Source: Rallus limicola
Taxonomy: Eukaryota > Chordata > Aves > Gruiformes > Rallidae
Reading direction: 5' to 3'
Length of the DNA: 64,000 nucleotides
NCBI GenBank assembly: GCA_022605955.1
Contig: JAKCOZ010000040.1
Location: 2,046,001 to 2,110,000, forward strand
The position numbers were made by a program, and so were the translations under genes. Under the pieces are notes generated by a model that was not told the origin of the DNA, searched no databases, and saw nothing but the letters and a program-made list of their open reading frames with translations. Of this stretch, positions 53,040-63,299 are shown piece after piece. How positions within the stretch are numbered: position 1 is the first letter of the stretch; each line of letters starts with the position of its first letter.

Positions 53040-54035
53040 TTATCATATGCTCAGAGAGTGCTTTGGGTTGGGAGAGCCCTTCAAAGATCATCCAGTCCCA
53101 CTCCCCTGCCACATGCAGGGACAACTGTCTCTGCATCACATTACACAGAGTTCCATTGAGTCGGACCCTCAACTCCTCCAGGGATGGGAGATCCCATCCT
53201 TGTCTGGGAGCCCTTTTCCAGAGTCTCACCACCTATGTTTTAAGACATTTCTTCCTTGTGTCCAAGCCACATCTACGCTGTTTCAGTTCAAAACTGATGC
53301 TCCTTGTCCTGCTCCTAAGGCACTTGAAAAAACCTCTCTCTCCCCCTTTTGATACTGGAGGAGGGCAATAATGCAGAGCCTTCTCCAGGTTGAACAAGAT
53401 CAACACCCTCCTCGGCCTTTCTTCCCAGGAGAGCTCCTGCATCCCTCTGATCATTTTTGTAGCCCTTCTCTGGACCTGCCTCAAGAGGTCCGTGCCTCTT
53501 ACACCAGGAACCCCAGACTGGACGCTGTCCCCCAGGTGGGGTCTAACAACAGTGGACTGTGAGCAGAGCATCACCACCCTTGGCCTGCTGGCCATGCTTC
53601 TTTGTGGTGCAGCCCGCGTCACAACTAGCTTTTGGGGCTGCAAACACACACTGCTGGCTTGTGACCAGTTTTCAAGCTCCAGTTTCCCTGGTTCCTTCTC
53701 GGCAATCCTGCTCGGACCCATTCATCCTCCAGTCTGTTTTGATAGTGCCCACAGCCAGCTGCAGGACCCTGCACTTGGCCTTGGTTAACTGGTGGCTTGA
53801 AGTTCCTGAGTTTCATATGGGACCAATTCTCAGGCCTCTCACGACCCCTCTGGACAGCATCCCTTCCCTCCAGCGTATGAGTTGCCCCCCTCAGTTTGGT
53901 GTCACACACCAGCTTGCTCTGGGGGGCACTCAATCCCTCTGCCTGTGTCCCTGATGAAGACATGAACTAGTGTTGGTCCTGGAACAGGCCTCTGAAGGAC
54001 ACCACTCGTCACAGGTTTCCACTTGGACTTTGCGG
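53040..54035 (-). mobile_element. CR1 LINE, 3' part
   Basis: Reverse CR1. The minus strand reads QRRATKMIRGMQELSWEERP, FELKQRRCGLDTRKKCLKT and, further upstream, sequence of the RT end (GGACACCACTCGTCACAGG near 54000). It is frame-broken. The part nearest gene 16 (to 53320) is shared with the gene 19 duplicon; the rest is not. Confidence 0.82.
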
Positions 54036-54231
54036 CCTTGGGGCACTGCCAGTGGCAGGTAAGGAAGGCACCTATGACTCCACCACGGCCCCTGGCCATC
54101 AGGCCCAGCTTTGCTGTTCCTCAGGGCAGAGCTGCCCTCTTGGCCTTGCTGCCCGTGCTGTGATGGGGCACGTGGGCACTGCTGGCCTGGGTTGTGGAGC
54201 CTGGCCTGTGGAAGGCAGCGGCTACACAGGA
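54036..54231. other. Short intergenic spacer
   Basis: No feature recognised between the CR1 end and the start of the gene 17 duplicon. Confidence 0.35.
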
Positions 54232-54944
54232 TCCTGGAAAGTGGACAAGAGGGGAGAGGAACAGACAGGGGAGGATTGGCAGCAATGCCCCTTGCCCTGG
54301 CTGCCACTGCTCTTTCTCCGGCTGAAGCCCCTGCAGTGGAGACCAGGGCTGGGCCAGCTGCCCAGAGGTGACACGGTCAGGGCAGTAGTCTGGGTTGACC
54401 AAAGGACTATTCCATGCCATCTAACATCACCCTCAGAAATCAAAGTGTTGGCAGACTGTCATGCTTTTGCAGGAGCTATTTGTTTGCTGGCCTGCTCTTC
54501 TGATTCTCCCCCATGCCACTGGGGCGGCAGAGCCAGTGAGAAGGAGCAGTGGGTGTTTGGTTCTGTTTGGGGTCACCACGCCACTCAGCCCACAGGCAGT
54601 GCCTTTCCTCCTTGCCCTGCTCCTTCCCTGCCTGTGCCCAGGCCTTCCTGGGAAGGTTTCTAAAGACAGGGAGGCAGGGAGAGGCTCAGGGCAGCAGCAA
54701 GGGAGGCAGCAGCTATGGGCTGAGTGTCTCAGGGGCCTGTCCCGGAGCTCTCCAAAGCGATGTGGTGACCAGCAGCAAAGGCTGCCCAGAAACTTGCAGC
54801 CAAGGAACAGGAACTGCTCAGCAGCTGCAGGACAGAGCTGGGCAGCATATCCACCCAGGGCAACATGTCTCTGCCAGGGCACCTTGGGAGAGCATCTGCA
54901 TGGGAAAGGATGACACAGAGACGTGAGCTGGGTTGCTGCAGAAC

Positions 54945-54950
54945 TTTAAT
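54945..54950 (-). terminator. Poly(A) signal of gene 17
   Basis: ATTAAA on the minus strand, then GTTCTGCAGCAACCC, the D2 3' end. Confidence 0.77.
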
Positions 54951-55248
54951 GAGTCAGAAGAGAGAAGCAAGGTCGCTCTGAGTCGAGACGTCCCCCTTGG
55001 CTGTGGCAGGCATCCCACCCAGGGGCCAATCTGCCGGCCCCAGAGAGATAGCAGGGCCAGCAGGTTCTCCCTAAGCCTTCTGTGTGGGGCTCACAGCCCA
55101 GGGGAGCACAAGAGACCAAGGAGACAGGAGTGAGAGGAGAGCTGGAGTTGCTCAGCCCCTGTAAAAGCAACATGTGGATGCTCCCCTCCCTTTCCAGTGC
55201 TGCCTGTGGGAGCCTGGGGGGTCTTCTCCAGCACCATCTCCAGCAGCT

Positions 55249-55569
55249 TTAGCAGGGGAGGCACCTCCTGCCGCAGTAGCGGCTGCCGATGCCAGAGAGG
55301 CCGAAGCCGGAGAGGCCAAAGCCCCCAGAGGAGATGGGCACTCCCTCAGAGCTGAGGATGCTGCCAACGGCAGCGGAGGTGGAGGAGCCCACGGCGGTGC
55401 TCTGCGGGAAGGAGCTGAGGATGGGTCCGGGCAGGGTCACCACCACGGGGGAGGGCTGGATGACCACGGTGGAGTCCTGGCACTGCCTGACACAGGGCTC
55501 ATTGCAGCTGTTGGCCAGCGGGGTTGGGCCGCAGGGCTGGCAGGGCTGGCACGGGCTGTAGCAGGACAT
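55249..55569 (-). CDS. Feather-type beta-keratin, type D2 (gene 17)
   Basis: 106 aa, same protein as gene 15 ([11 protein letters not shown] tail), but with a different gene frame. The intron is 372 nt (55590-55961), exon 2 starts at 55589, exon 1 ends at 55962, and the 3'UTR is the D2 version (GCTGGAGATGGTGCTGGAGA after the stop). The short leader frame upstream of the MSC start lies in the intron. It is divergent to gene 18 with 1.9 kb between TATA boxes. Confidence 0.95.
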   Translation of the reverse strand: MSCYSPCQPCQPCGPTPLANSCNEPCVRQCQDSTVVIQPSPVVVTLPGPILSSFPQSTAVGSSTSAAVGSILSSEGVPISSGGFGLSGFGLSGIGSRYCGRRCLPC

Positions 55570-56020
55570 GTCTTGGGCTGCAGATGCACCTGGGAGACAG
55601 GACAGCAGGAAGCAGAGCATGAGGGGTTAGTGAGGAGCAGCCTGTCACTCCAGACCTGCAGGCACCGCAGGGTTGTTTTGCTTTCCCATCCTCCCAAAAG
55701 AGACACGTGCAACTGGTCCCAGGGAGATCCCTTCCTAGCCCATAGCTCAGGAGACAATTCGCTCAAGCCCCAAGCTGCCTCCATGCAGCCCCTTTTACCC
55801 TCTTCCTTTTCCCATTACAAGCACCCCTACAAGTCAGCATAGAAGAAAAGGGCAGCCTTTTGGTGAGGAATCCTGGAGGAGGACAAGGTGGAAGACGAGA
55901 AGCAGGAGGAGGAGATGACATGAGGAGGAAGAGCAGAAAGGAGAGAGGCCTCCAGACTCACCTGGTTCCAGAGGAGATGGAGGCGAGAGGAGTGGATGAG
56001 AGAGTGAGGAGAAGGACCTG

Positions 56021-56049
56021 CTTTTATACTGCTCCTGCACTGCCCCAGG
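56021..56049 (-). promoter_or_regulatory. Promoter of gene 17
   Basis: TATAAAAG at 56021-56028 (minus strand) behind CCTGGGGCAGTGCAGG. Upstream, AATATCCTACCTAATGGCAC and GGGAAACC-type blocks are kept with a few D2-specific bases. Confidence 0.85.
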
Positions 56050-57141
56050 CACACAGTCCCTGCATGTGGGCTGTAATTTTCCAGCAGAGTCACCTCCAGT
56101 GCAAAATATCCTACCTAATGGCACAGGTGGTGTTTTGGTTTCCCTCAATGCTGCCATTTTGTTTCCTCATTTCTGACATGCCTGCTCTGCCACACAGGCT
56201 TCTCAGGGGTTGTTTTCAAGCCGCAATGCAGGGAGATGCTCATACCCTCCCATGAATGCAGCCCTCTTCTGGGTGCCCAAAGGCTTCTCTGCCTGACGAG
56301 GTGACGCATGCTTCTCACTTAATCCTTCACTGGTTGATTTGGCAAAGTGTCTTGTGGCGGTCTCTGGGGCTCCCTAACCACTGTCTTCAGCAGGCATGAA
56401 GAAGGAAAGCCCTCCCGAACACCGTGATTCCTGAACCACCCCTTCTGGTGTTGGGTCCTTCCACACAACATGACAGCTGTATTGGGGTTTTGACAAGCAA
56501 ATTCTCCTTCCAATTCTCCTCACACCACTCTGCACTTTTGCTGCTGACTTTGGACCTGGACTGAGAGCATGTCCAGAGGAACGGGCACCTTTCCCCTCTT
56601 AGCCCCCTGCGAGCCCCTTGAGCTCTGGGAGTGCTGGCAAGAAGCTCAGCCTGTGGGGCAAATGCAGTTGCAGCTGCTTGGACCTGGGTATGTGGGCACA
56701 GCCAAGTCCCAAGAGATGGTTTTCCTAGGCTGGGGATGGAGCTGCACCGACCCAAATTGAGCCCTTCTTGGGCCAGGGGCCTGCAGACAGCGTGCACTAC
56801 GGGCATGGCCACTCAGCCATGGAGAGTCATGGAGAGCTATTGGGATGAGATGCCCAAGCCATTTCTGGCCAGGGCCGTGGCAGTACAGGCCAAAGACATG
56901 CCGTGGGTGCTGTAGCAGTATGTGCAGGTAAAGGACCTGAAAAAAAAACCCCGCAAGAGAGGACTGCATTGGCAGGAAGACGAGGGCACCTTCCTGCACA
57001 GGGGCTTGTAAACAACCTCACCAGGCTGACACGACCCCGATCAGGAAATCCTTGGGCCTGTCATCCCTGGATTTCAGGGCGCTATGCTTCCACATGCGAC
57101 TAGAGCTTCAGCATGCCTCAATGCCCCAAAGGACTCCTCAG
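56050..57141. other. Upstream region of gene 17
   Basis: No gene supported; it matches the region upstream of gene 20 (about 61165-62180) in reverse. A run of eight A at 56941-56948 is absent from the gene 20 copy, where CCCCAGATTCAGG differs. Confidence 0.5.
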
Positions 57142-58176
57142 ATGACCCACAGAGGGCTGAATTTCCCTGCGGGCAGGGCAGCTCCATCCCTGCCCAGGGA
57201 AAACCACCTCTGAGTACTGGGCAGTACCCAAGCACACAGCTCCAGGCCAGGCCGTTGTGCATCCTGCAGGTCAGGGATCAAAGCGTGTGGCGAAAGCACA
57301 CGGTGGTGTGAGGAGAGTGGGAGGAACAAGGTGCAGTCCTGAGACTCAACACACCGCCCATCCTGTGAGGCAGGACTCAACTCCCCAGGGCTTGTGCTGG
57401 AATTAGGAGTTCTAGGATGAGGGTTTCCTTCCACTGGCCTGCTGATGGCATTGGTTTGGGACCCCCAGAGTGGGGGCCACTTTGCCAAAGACACCGGTAA
57501 AAGTCTCCCCAGAAGGTGAAGATGGCCTTGGGTGAAGGGGGTTGAAATGCATCCCACCTGTCGCTGGAGGCCATGGCCATCTGCTGACTCAAGCAGGGAG
57601 GCAGACAGGAAGGCAGGAGGATGTCTTCAGCCACAGGAGCCTCTGAGCACCCAGAATAGGACTGCACTGGCCGGAAGACGAGGGCACCTTCCTGCACAGG
57701 GGCTTGTAAACAACCTCACCAGGCTGACATGACGCCGATCAGGAAATCCTTGGGCCTGTCATGCCAAGGCTTCAAAGGAGCCTCCGTGGCCTAATGGCCT
57801 TGTCAGAAATGAGGAAGTGAAATGGCAGCGTTGAGGGAAACCAAAACACCACCGGTGCCATTAGGTAGAATATTTTGCTTTGGAGGTGAGTCTCTTGGAA
57901 AATTACTGCCCACATGCAGGGACTGTGTGCCTGGGGCAGTGCAGGAGCAGTATAAAAGCAGGTCCTTCTCCTCACTCTCTCATCCACTCCTCTCGCCTCC
58001 ATCTCCTCTGGAACCAGGTGAGTCTGAATCTCCTTTGGCTTGCTTGCTCTTGGAGGGGCTCTTCTGGGTGGTGTGAAAGGGTACCCCCCGTGGTGGAGAG
58101 CAGTGCTTGTCTTCAACCATCCCTCGTGCTGAGTTTCCCACTGTCCTGTCTCCCAGGTGCATCTCCAGCCCAAGAC
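57142..58176. repeat. 5' flank of gene 18, inverted against gene 15 flank
   Basis: Sum 108351 against 50175-51209: promoter, exon 1, 139 nt intron and about 800 bp upstream are all of gene 15 type. This is the 5' half of the gene 18 mosaic. Confidence 0.85.
57930..57958 (+). promoter_or_regulatory. Promoter of gene 18
   Basis: TATAAAAG at 57951-57958 behind CCTGGGGCAGTGCAGG. Full D1-type upstream region including GAGGAAGTGAAATGGCAGCG. Exon 1 ends at 58017. Confidence 0.85.
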
Positions 58177-58497
58177 ATGTCCTGCTACAGCCCGTGCCAG
58201 CCCTGCCAGCCCTGCGGCCCGACCCCGCTGGCCAACAGCTGCAATGAGCCCTGTGTCAGGCAGTGCCAGGACTCCACCGTGGTCATCCAGCCCTCCCCCG
58301 TGGTGGTGACCCTGCCCGGACCCATCCTCAGCTCCTTCCCGCAGAGCACCGCCGTGGGCTCCTCCACCTCCGCTGCCGTTGGCAGCATCCTCAGCTCTGA
58401 GGGAGTGCCCATCTCCTCTGGGGGCTTTGGCCTCTCCAGCTTCGGCCTCTCTGGCATCGGCAGCCGCTACTGCGGCAGGAGGTGCCTCCCCTGCTAA
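58177..58497 (+). CDS. Feather-type beta-keratin, D1/D2 chimera (gene 18)
   Basis: 106 aa. The 5' side is D1 (139 nt intron 58018-58156, leader GTGCATCTCCAG as in gene 19), while everything after the stop is D2 (3'UTR and ATTAAA at 58796-58801). Residue 88 is Ser (GLSSFGLSG) as in gene 20, where the other four D genes have Gly. The exchange therefore lies inside the coding exon, between the leader at about 58166 and codon 88 at about 58438. The protein should be fully functional. It is divergent to gene 17. Confidence 0.95.
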   Translation: MSCYSPCQPCQPCGPTPLANSCNEPCVRQCQDSTVVIQPSPVVVTLPGPILSSFPQSTAVGSSTSAAVGSILSSEGVPISSGGFGLSSFGLSGIGSRYCGRRCLPC

Positions 58498-58795
58498 AGC
58501 TGCTGGAGATGGTGCTGGAGAAGACCCCCCAGGCTCCCACAGGCAGCACTGGAAAGGGAGGGGAGCATCCACATGTTGCTTTTACAGGGGCTGAGCAACT
58601 CCAGCTCTCCTCTCACTCCTGTCTCCTTGGTCTCTTGTGCTCCCCTGGGCTGTGAGCCCCACACAGAAGGCTTAGGGAGAACCTGCTGGCCCTGCTATCT
58701 CTCTGGGGCCGGCAGATTGGCCCCTGGGTGGGATGCCTGCCACAGCCAAGGGGGACGTCTCGACTCAGAGCGACCTTGCTTCTCTCTTCTGACTC

Positions 58796-58801
58796 ATTAA
58801 A
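58796..58801 (+). terminator. Poly(A) signal of gene 18
   Basis: ATTAAA then GTTCTGCAGCAACCC, D2 subtype. Confidence 0.77.
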
Positions 58802-59026
58802 GTTCTGCAGCAACCCAGCTCACGTCTCTGTGTCATCCTTTCCCATGCAGATGCTCTCCCAAGGTGCCCTGGCAGAGACATGTTGCCCTGGGTGGATATG
58901 CTGCCCAGCTCTGTCCTGCAGCTGCTGAGCAGTTCCTGTTCCTTGGCTGCAAGTTTCTGGGCAGCCTTTGCTGCTGGTCACCACATCGCTTTGGAGAGCT
59001 CCGGGACAGGCCCCTGAGACACTCAG

Positions 59027-59394
59027 CCATGGCATGGTGGAGCCATGGGCTGCCCGGCCCTGGAGGGTGGCAGGGCATGGCCTGACCTGCTGGGCTGCCT
59101 CCTCCTCTGTCATCGGAGCAAGGTGCTCTGGTTACCTGGTTTGATTTCAGCTCCCACAGGCCTCCTCCCTCAAGGGCTCTAAGCAAAGAGACCTTTGAAC
59201 AAAGGCCGCATGTTTACAGCCTTCTTTTGGGAATACATTACATGGTAAAAAGAGGTTTTGTTGTCAAATGACATCAGAGACATCTCCCCTGCTACCTCTC
59301 CACACGTTGTTGGGCGCAAAAACACTTGTGCCTCATGATCACCTAATTTTCAAACCAGAATATAAACATTCAGTGGATGTAGAAGGTCAGCAAA
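59027..59394. other. Intergenic sequence, no gene recognised
   Basis: Unique spacer between the gene 18 duplicon and a CR1 element. Confidence 0.4.
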
Positions 59395-59832
59395 AGCACT
59401 ACAATGGAGAGCAGAGATTGGCCCACTCAGGACACTGATTGAAAGAGCCCCTTGGGAGACAGTCTAAAGGGCAAAGGAGTCCAGGAATGCTGGGCACTCT
59501 TCAAGAAAAAAGTCTTAAAGGCACAGGAGCAAGCTGGCTTCATGTTCTCAAGTGCCTTAGGAGCAGGACAAGGGGCATCAGTTTTGACCTGAAACAGCGT
59601 AGATGTGGCTTGGACACAAGGAAGAAATGTCTTAAAACATAGGTGGTGAGACTCTGGAAAAGGGCTCCCAGACAAGGATGGGATCTCCCATCCCTGGAGG
59701 AGTTGAGGGTCCGACTCAATGGAACTCTGTGTAATGTGATGCAGAGACAGTTGTCCCTGCATGTGGCAGGGGAGTGGGACTGGATGATCTTTGAAGGGCT
59801 CTCCCAACCCAAACCACTCTCTGAGCATATGA
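59395..59832 (+). mobile_element. CR1 LINE fragments, forward
   Basis: Two parts: 59420-59535 (CCTTGGGAGACAGTCTAAAGGG, GTCCAGGAATGCTGGGCACT) resembles the ORF2 linker, and 59548-59832 is the CR1 3' end that mirrors 53040-53320. They look like an internally deleted element. Confidence 0.75.
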
Positions 59833-60045
59833 TAATATGGCTCTATGACAAGGCAGCCCGCTGCACTGTGTCCCTCCCTTGAAAATGCTATGGTTAGTCT
59901 GGGTTCTCCTGGCATCTGTAAAAGGCCTCTCTCTCCCTGGGGGAGGTGGGGTGGGGAAAAGCAGCAGCTCTCTCCCTGCCCATGCTGGGATAGCACCTGC
60001 AGAGGAAAGGATGACACAGAGACGTGGGCTGGGATGCAGCAGAAC

Positions 60046-60051
60046 TTTATT
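60046..60051 (-). terminator. Poly(A) signal of gene 19
   Basis: AATAAA on the minus strand, D1 subtype. Confidence 0.8.
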
Positions 60052-60429
60052 GAGTCAAAAGCAGGAAATGAGGTAGGTCCGAGTGGAGTCCTCAAGGCAA
60101 GAATCAGCATCACAGGGGCAGAGACGACTCTACGCCCCATGGCTGTGGCAGAGGTCCCACCAGACGTCCGTCTGCCTGCCCCAGAGAGGGAGCAGAGCCA
60201 GCAGGTTGTCCCTAGGCTGGCGTTGTGGAGCTCACAGCTCAGGGGAGCACAAGAGACGAAGGAGATGAGCAAAAGGGGGATGGAAGAGGGGAAAGGCAGC
60301 CATGGGCCGTGCTTTCCATGAGCTCAGGCTGGCCCCATCCTTTGGCAAGGTGAGCTGCAGTGGCTCAGTTGCTATGGGAGCATTTTGTGGGTGCCTGGGG
60401 GGTCATGTCCAGTGGCATCTCCAGCAGCT

Positions 60430-60750
60430 TTAGCAGGGGAGGCACCTCCTGCCGCAGTAGCGGCTGCCGATGCCAGAGAGGCCGAAGCCGGAGAGGCCAA
60501 AGCCCCCAGAGGAGATGGGCACTCCCTCAGAGCTGAGGATGCTGCCAACGGCAGCGGAGGTGGAGGAGCCCACGGCGGTGCTCTGCGGGAAGGAGCTGAG
60601 GATGGGTCCGGGCAGGGTCACCACCACGGGGGAGGGCTGGATGACCACGGTGGAGTCCTGGCACTGCCTGACACAGGGCTCATTGCAGCTGTTGGCCAGC
60701 GGGGTCGGGCCGCAGGGCTGGCAGGGCTGGCACGGGCTGTAGCAGGACAT
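60430..60750 (-). CDS. Feather-type beta-keratin, type D1 (gene 19)
   Basis: 106 aa, identical in protein to genes 15, 16 and 17. Exon 2 starts at 60770, the intron is 60771-60909 (139 nt) and exon 1 ends at 60910. The leader has CTCCAG where gene 15 has CTGCAG, a change shared only with gene 18. Several third-position bases (GGGTCCGGGCAGG, CACGGGGG) follow gene 17 rather than gene 15, a sign of short conversion tracts. It is divergent to gene 20 with 1.2 kb between TATA boxes. Confidence 0.95.
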   Translation of the reverse strand: MSCYSPCQPCQPCGPTPLANSCNEPCVRQCQDSTVVIQPSPVVVTLPGPILSSFPQSTAVGSSTSAAVGSILSSEGVPISSGGFGLSGFGLSGIGSRYCGRRCLPC

Positions 60751-60968
60751 GTCTTGGGCTGGAGATGCACCTGGGAGACAGGACAGTGGGAAACTCAGCA
60801 CGAGGGATGGTTGAAGACAAGCACTGCACTCCACCACGGGGGGTACCCTTTCACACCACCCAGAAGAGCCCCTCCAAGAGCAAGCAAGCCAAAGGAGATT
60901 CAGACTCACCTGGTTCCAGAGGAGATGGAGGCGAGAGGAGTGGATGAGAGAGTGAGGAGAAGGACCTG

Positions 60969-60997
60969 CTTTTATACTGCTCCTGCACTGCCCCAGG
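60969..60997 (-). promoter_or_regulatory. Promoter of gene 19
   Basis: TATAAAAG at 60969-60976 (minus strand) behind CCTGGGGCAGTGCAGG. Upstream region as in gene 15. Confidence 0.85.
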
Positions 60998-62182
60998 CAC
61001 ACAGTCCCTGCATGTGGGCAGTAATTTTCCAAGAGACTCACCTCCAAAGCAAAATATTCTACCTAATGGCACCGGTGGTGTTTTGGTTTCCCTCAACGCT
61101 GCCATTTCACTTCCTCATTTCTGACAAGGCCATTAGGCCACGGAGGCTCCTTTGAAGCCTTGGCATGACAGGCCCAAGGATTTCCTGATCGGGGTCGTGT
61201 CAGCCTGGTGAGGTTGTTTACAAGCCCCTGTGCAGGAAGGTGCCCTCGTCTTCCTGCCAATGCAGTCCTCTCTTGCGGGGTTTCCCCAGATTCAGGTCCT
61301 TTACCTGCACATACTGCTACAGCACCCACGGCATGTCTTTGTCCTGTACTGCCACGGCCCTGGCCAGAAATGGCTTGGGCCTCTCATCCCAATAGCTCTC
61401 CATGACTCTCCATGGCTGAGTGGCCATGCCCGTAGTGCACGCTGTCTGCAGGCCCCTGGCCCAAGAAGGGCTCAATTTGGGTGGGTGCAGCTCCATCCCC
61501 AGCCTAGGAAAACCATCTCTTGGGACTTGGCTGTGCCCACATACCCAGGTTCAAGCAGCTGCAACTGCATTTGCCCCACAGGCTGAGCTTCTTGCCAGCA
61601 CTCCCAGAGCTCAAGGGGCTCACAGGGGGCTCAGAGGGGAAAGGTGCCCGTTCCTCTGGACATGCTCTCAGTCCAGGTCCAAAGTCAGCAGCAAAAGTGC
61701 AGAGTGGTGTGAGGAGAATTGGAAGGAGAATTTGCTTGTCAAAACCCCAACACAGCTGTCATGTTGTGTGGAAGGACCCAACACCAGAAGGGGTGGTTCA
61801 GGAATCACGGTGTTCGGGAGGGCTTTCCTTCTTCATGCCTGCTGAAGACAGTGGTCAGGGAGCCCCAGAGACCGCCACAAGACACTTTGCCAAATCAACC
61901 AGTGAAGGATTAAGTGAGAAGCATGCGTCACCTCGTCAGGCAGAGGAGCCTTTGGGCACCCAGAAGAGGGCTGCATTCATGGGAGGGTATGAGCATCTCC
62001 CTGCATTGCGGCTTGAAAACAACCCCTGAGAAGCCTGTGTGGCAGAGCAGGCATGTCAGAAATGAGGAAACAAAATGGCAGCATTGAGGGAAACCAAAAC
62101 ACCACCTGTGCCATTAGGTAGGATATTTTGCACTGGAGGTGACTCTGCTGGAAAATTACAGCCCACATGCAGGGACTGTGTG

Positions 62183-62211
62183 CCTGGGGCAGTGCAGGAG
62201 CAGTATAAAAG
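62183..62211 (+). promoter_or_regulatory. Promoter of gene 20
   Basis: TATAAAAG at 62204-62211 behind CCTGGGGCAGTGCAGG. Exon 1 ends at 62270 (GGAACCAG before GTGAGTCTGG). Confidence 0.85.
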
Positions 62212-62662
62212 CAGGTCCTTCTCCTCACTCTCTCATCCACTCCTCTCGCCTCCATCTCCTCTGGAACCAGGTGAGTCTGGAGGCCTCTCTCCTTTCTGCT
62301 CTTCCTCCTCATGTCATCTCCTCCTCCTGCTTCTCGTCTTCCACCTTGTCCTCCTCCAGGATTCCTCACCAAAAGGCTGCCCTTTTCTTCTACGCTGACT
62401 TGTAGGGGTGCTTGTAATGGGAAAAGGAAGAGGGTAAAAGGGGCTGCATGGAGGCAGCTTGGGGCTTGAGCGAATTGTCTCCTGAGCTATGGGCTAGCAA
62501 GGGATCTCCCTGGGACCAGTTGCACGTGTCTCTTTTGGGAGGATGGGAAAGCAAAACAACCCTGCGGTGCCTGCAGGTCTGGAGCGACAGGCTGCTCCTC
62601 ACTAACCCCTCATGCTCTGCTTCCTGCTGTCCTGTCTCCCAGGTGCATCTGCAGCCCAAGAC

Positions 62663-62983
62663 ATGTCCTGCTACAGCCCGTGCCAGCCCTGCCAGCCCTG
62701 CGGCCCGACCCCGCTGGCCAACAGCTGCAATGAGCCCTGTGTCAGGCAGTGCCAGGACTCCACCGTGGTCATCCAGCCCTCCCCCGTGGTGGTGACCCTG
62801 CCCGGACCCATCCTCAGCTCCTTCCCGCAGAGCACCGCCGTGGGCTCCTCCACCTCCGCTGCCGTTGGCAGCATCCTCAGCTCTGAGGGAGTGCCCATCT
62901 CCTCTGGGGGCTTTGGCCTCTCCAGCTTCAGCCTCTCTGGCATCGGCAGCCGCTACTGCGGCAGGAGGTGCCTCCCCTGCTAA
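62663..62983 (+). CDS. Feather-type beta-keratin, type D2 (gene 20)
   Basis: 106 aa. The tail repeat reads [11 protein letters not shown]: Gly88 and Gly90 of the other copies are both Ser (AGC codons near 62924 and 62930). This is the most changed D protein, though still ten Cys and an intact core. The intron is 62271-62642 (372 nt), exon 2 starts at 62643, the 3'UTR is of D2 type and ATTAAA is at 63282-63287. Beyond the gene the sequence is non-genic to the window end. Confidence 0.95.
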   Translation: MSCYSPCQPCQPCGPTPLANSCNEPCVRQCQDSTVVIQPSPVVVTLPGPILSSFPQSTAVGSSTSAAVGSILSSEGVPISSGGFGLSSFSLSGIGSRYCGRRCLPC

Positions 62984-63281
62984 AGCTGCTGGAGATGGTG
63001 CTGGAGAAGACCCCCCAGGCTCCCACAGGCAGCACTGGAAAGGGAGGGGAGCATCCACATGTTGCTTTTACAGGGGCTGAGCAACTCCAGCTTTCCTCTC
63101 ACTCCTGTCTCCTTGGTCTCTTGTGCTCCCCTGGGCTGTGAGCCCCACACAGAAGGCTTAGGGAGAACCTGCTGGCCCTGCTATCTCTCTGGGGCCGGCA
63201 GATTGGCCCCTGGGTGGGATGCCTGCCACAGCCAAGGGGGACGTCTCGACTCAGAGCAGCCTTGCTTCTCTCTTCTGACTC

Positions 63282-63287
63282 ATTAAA
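63282..63287 (+). terminator. Poly(A) signal of gene 20
   Basis: ATTAAA then GTTCTGCAGCAACCC. Confidence 0.77.
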
Positions 63288-63299
63288 GTTCTGCAGCAA

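Larger units (their letters stand above)
51762..53320. repeat. Type D duplicon with gene 16 (inverted against 59551-61109)
   Basis: Sum 112871 with the gene 19 copy, extending past the poly(A) signal into a CR1 tail (53040-53320 against 59551-59830). The copy at gene 15 shares only the part up to 52925. Confidence 0.88.
54232..57063. repeat. Type D duplicon with gene 17 (inverted against 61165-64000)
   Basis: Inverted copy of the gene 20 region, sum 118232. It covers the 3' flank, 3'UTR, coding exon, 372 nt intron, promoter and about 1 kb upstream. The mate reaches the last base of the window, so the left edge given here is set by the window rather than by the repeat. Confidence 0.9.
58177..59026. 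repeat. 3' half of gene 18, inverted against gene 17
   Basis: Sum 113746 against 54720-55569 for the coding exon, 3'UTR and the downstream flank to GACACTCAGCC. After 59026 the sequence is unique (ATGGCATGGTGGAGCC). Confidence 0.85.
59946..61268. repeat. Type D duplicon with gene 19 (direct copy 49370-50692)
   Basis: Direct copy of the gene 15 segment at offset 10576, and inverted against gene 16. Beyond 61268 it continues as the inverted gene 17 upstream flank, so two duplicons overlap here. Confidence 0.9.

Noticed and set aside
59427..60272. 281-codon minus-strand frame spanning the gene 19 3'UTR and a CR1 tail
   Set aside because: It joins the 3'UTR of a keratin gene to a LINE fragment. 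There is no domain, and the equivalent frame around gene 16 breaks into pieces.
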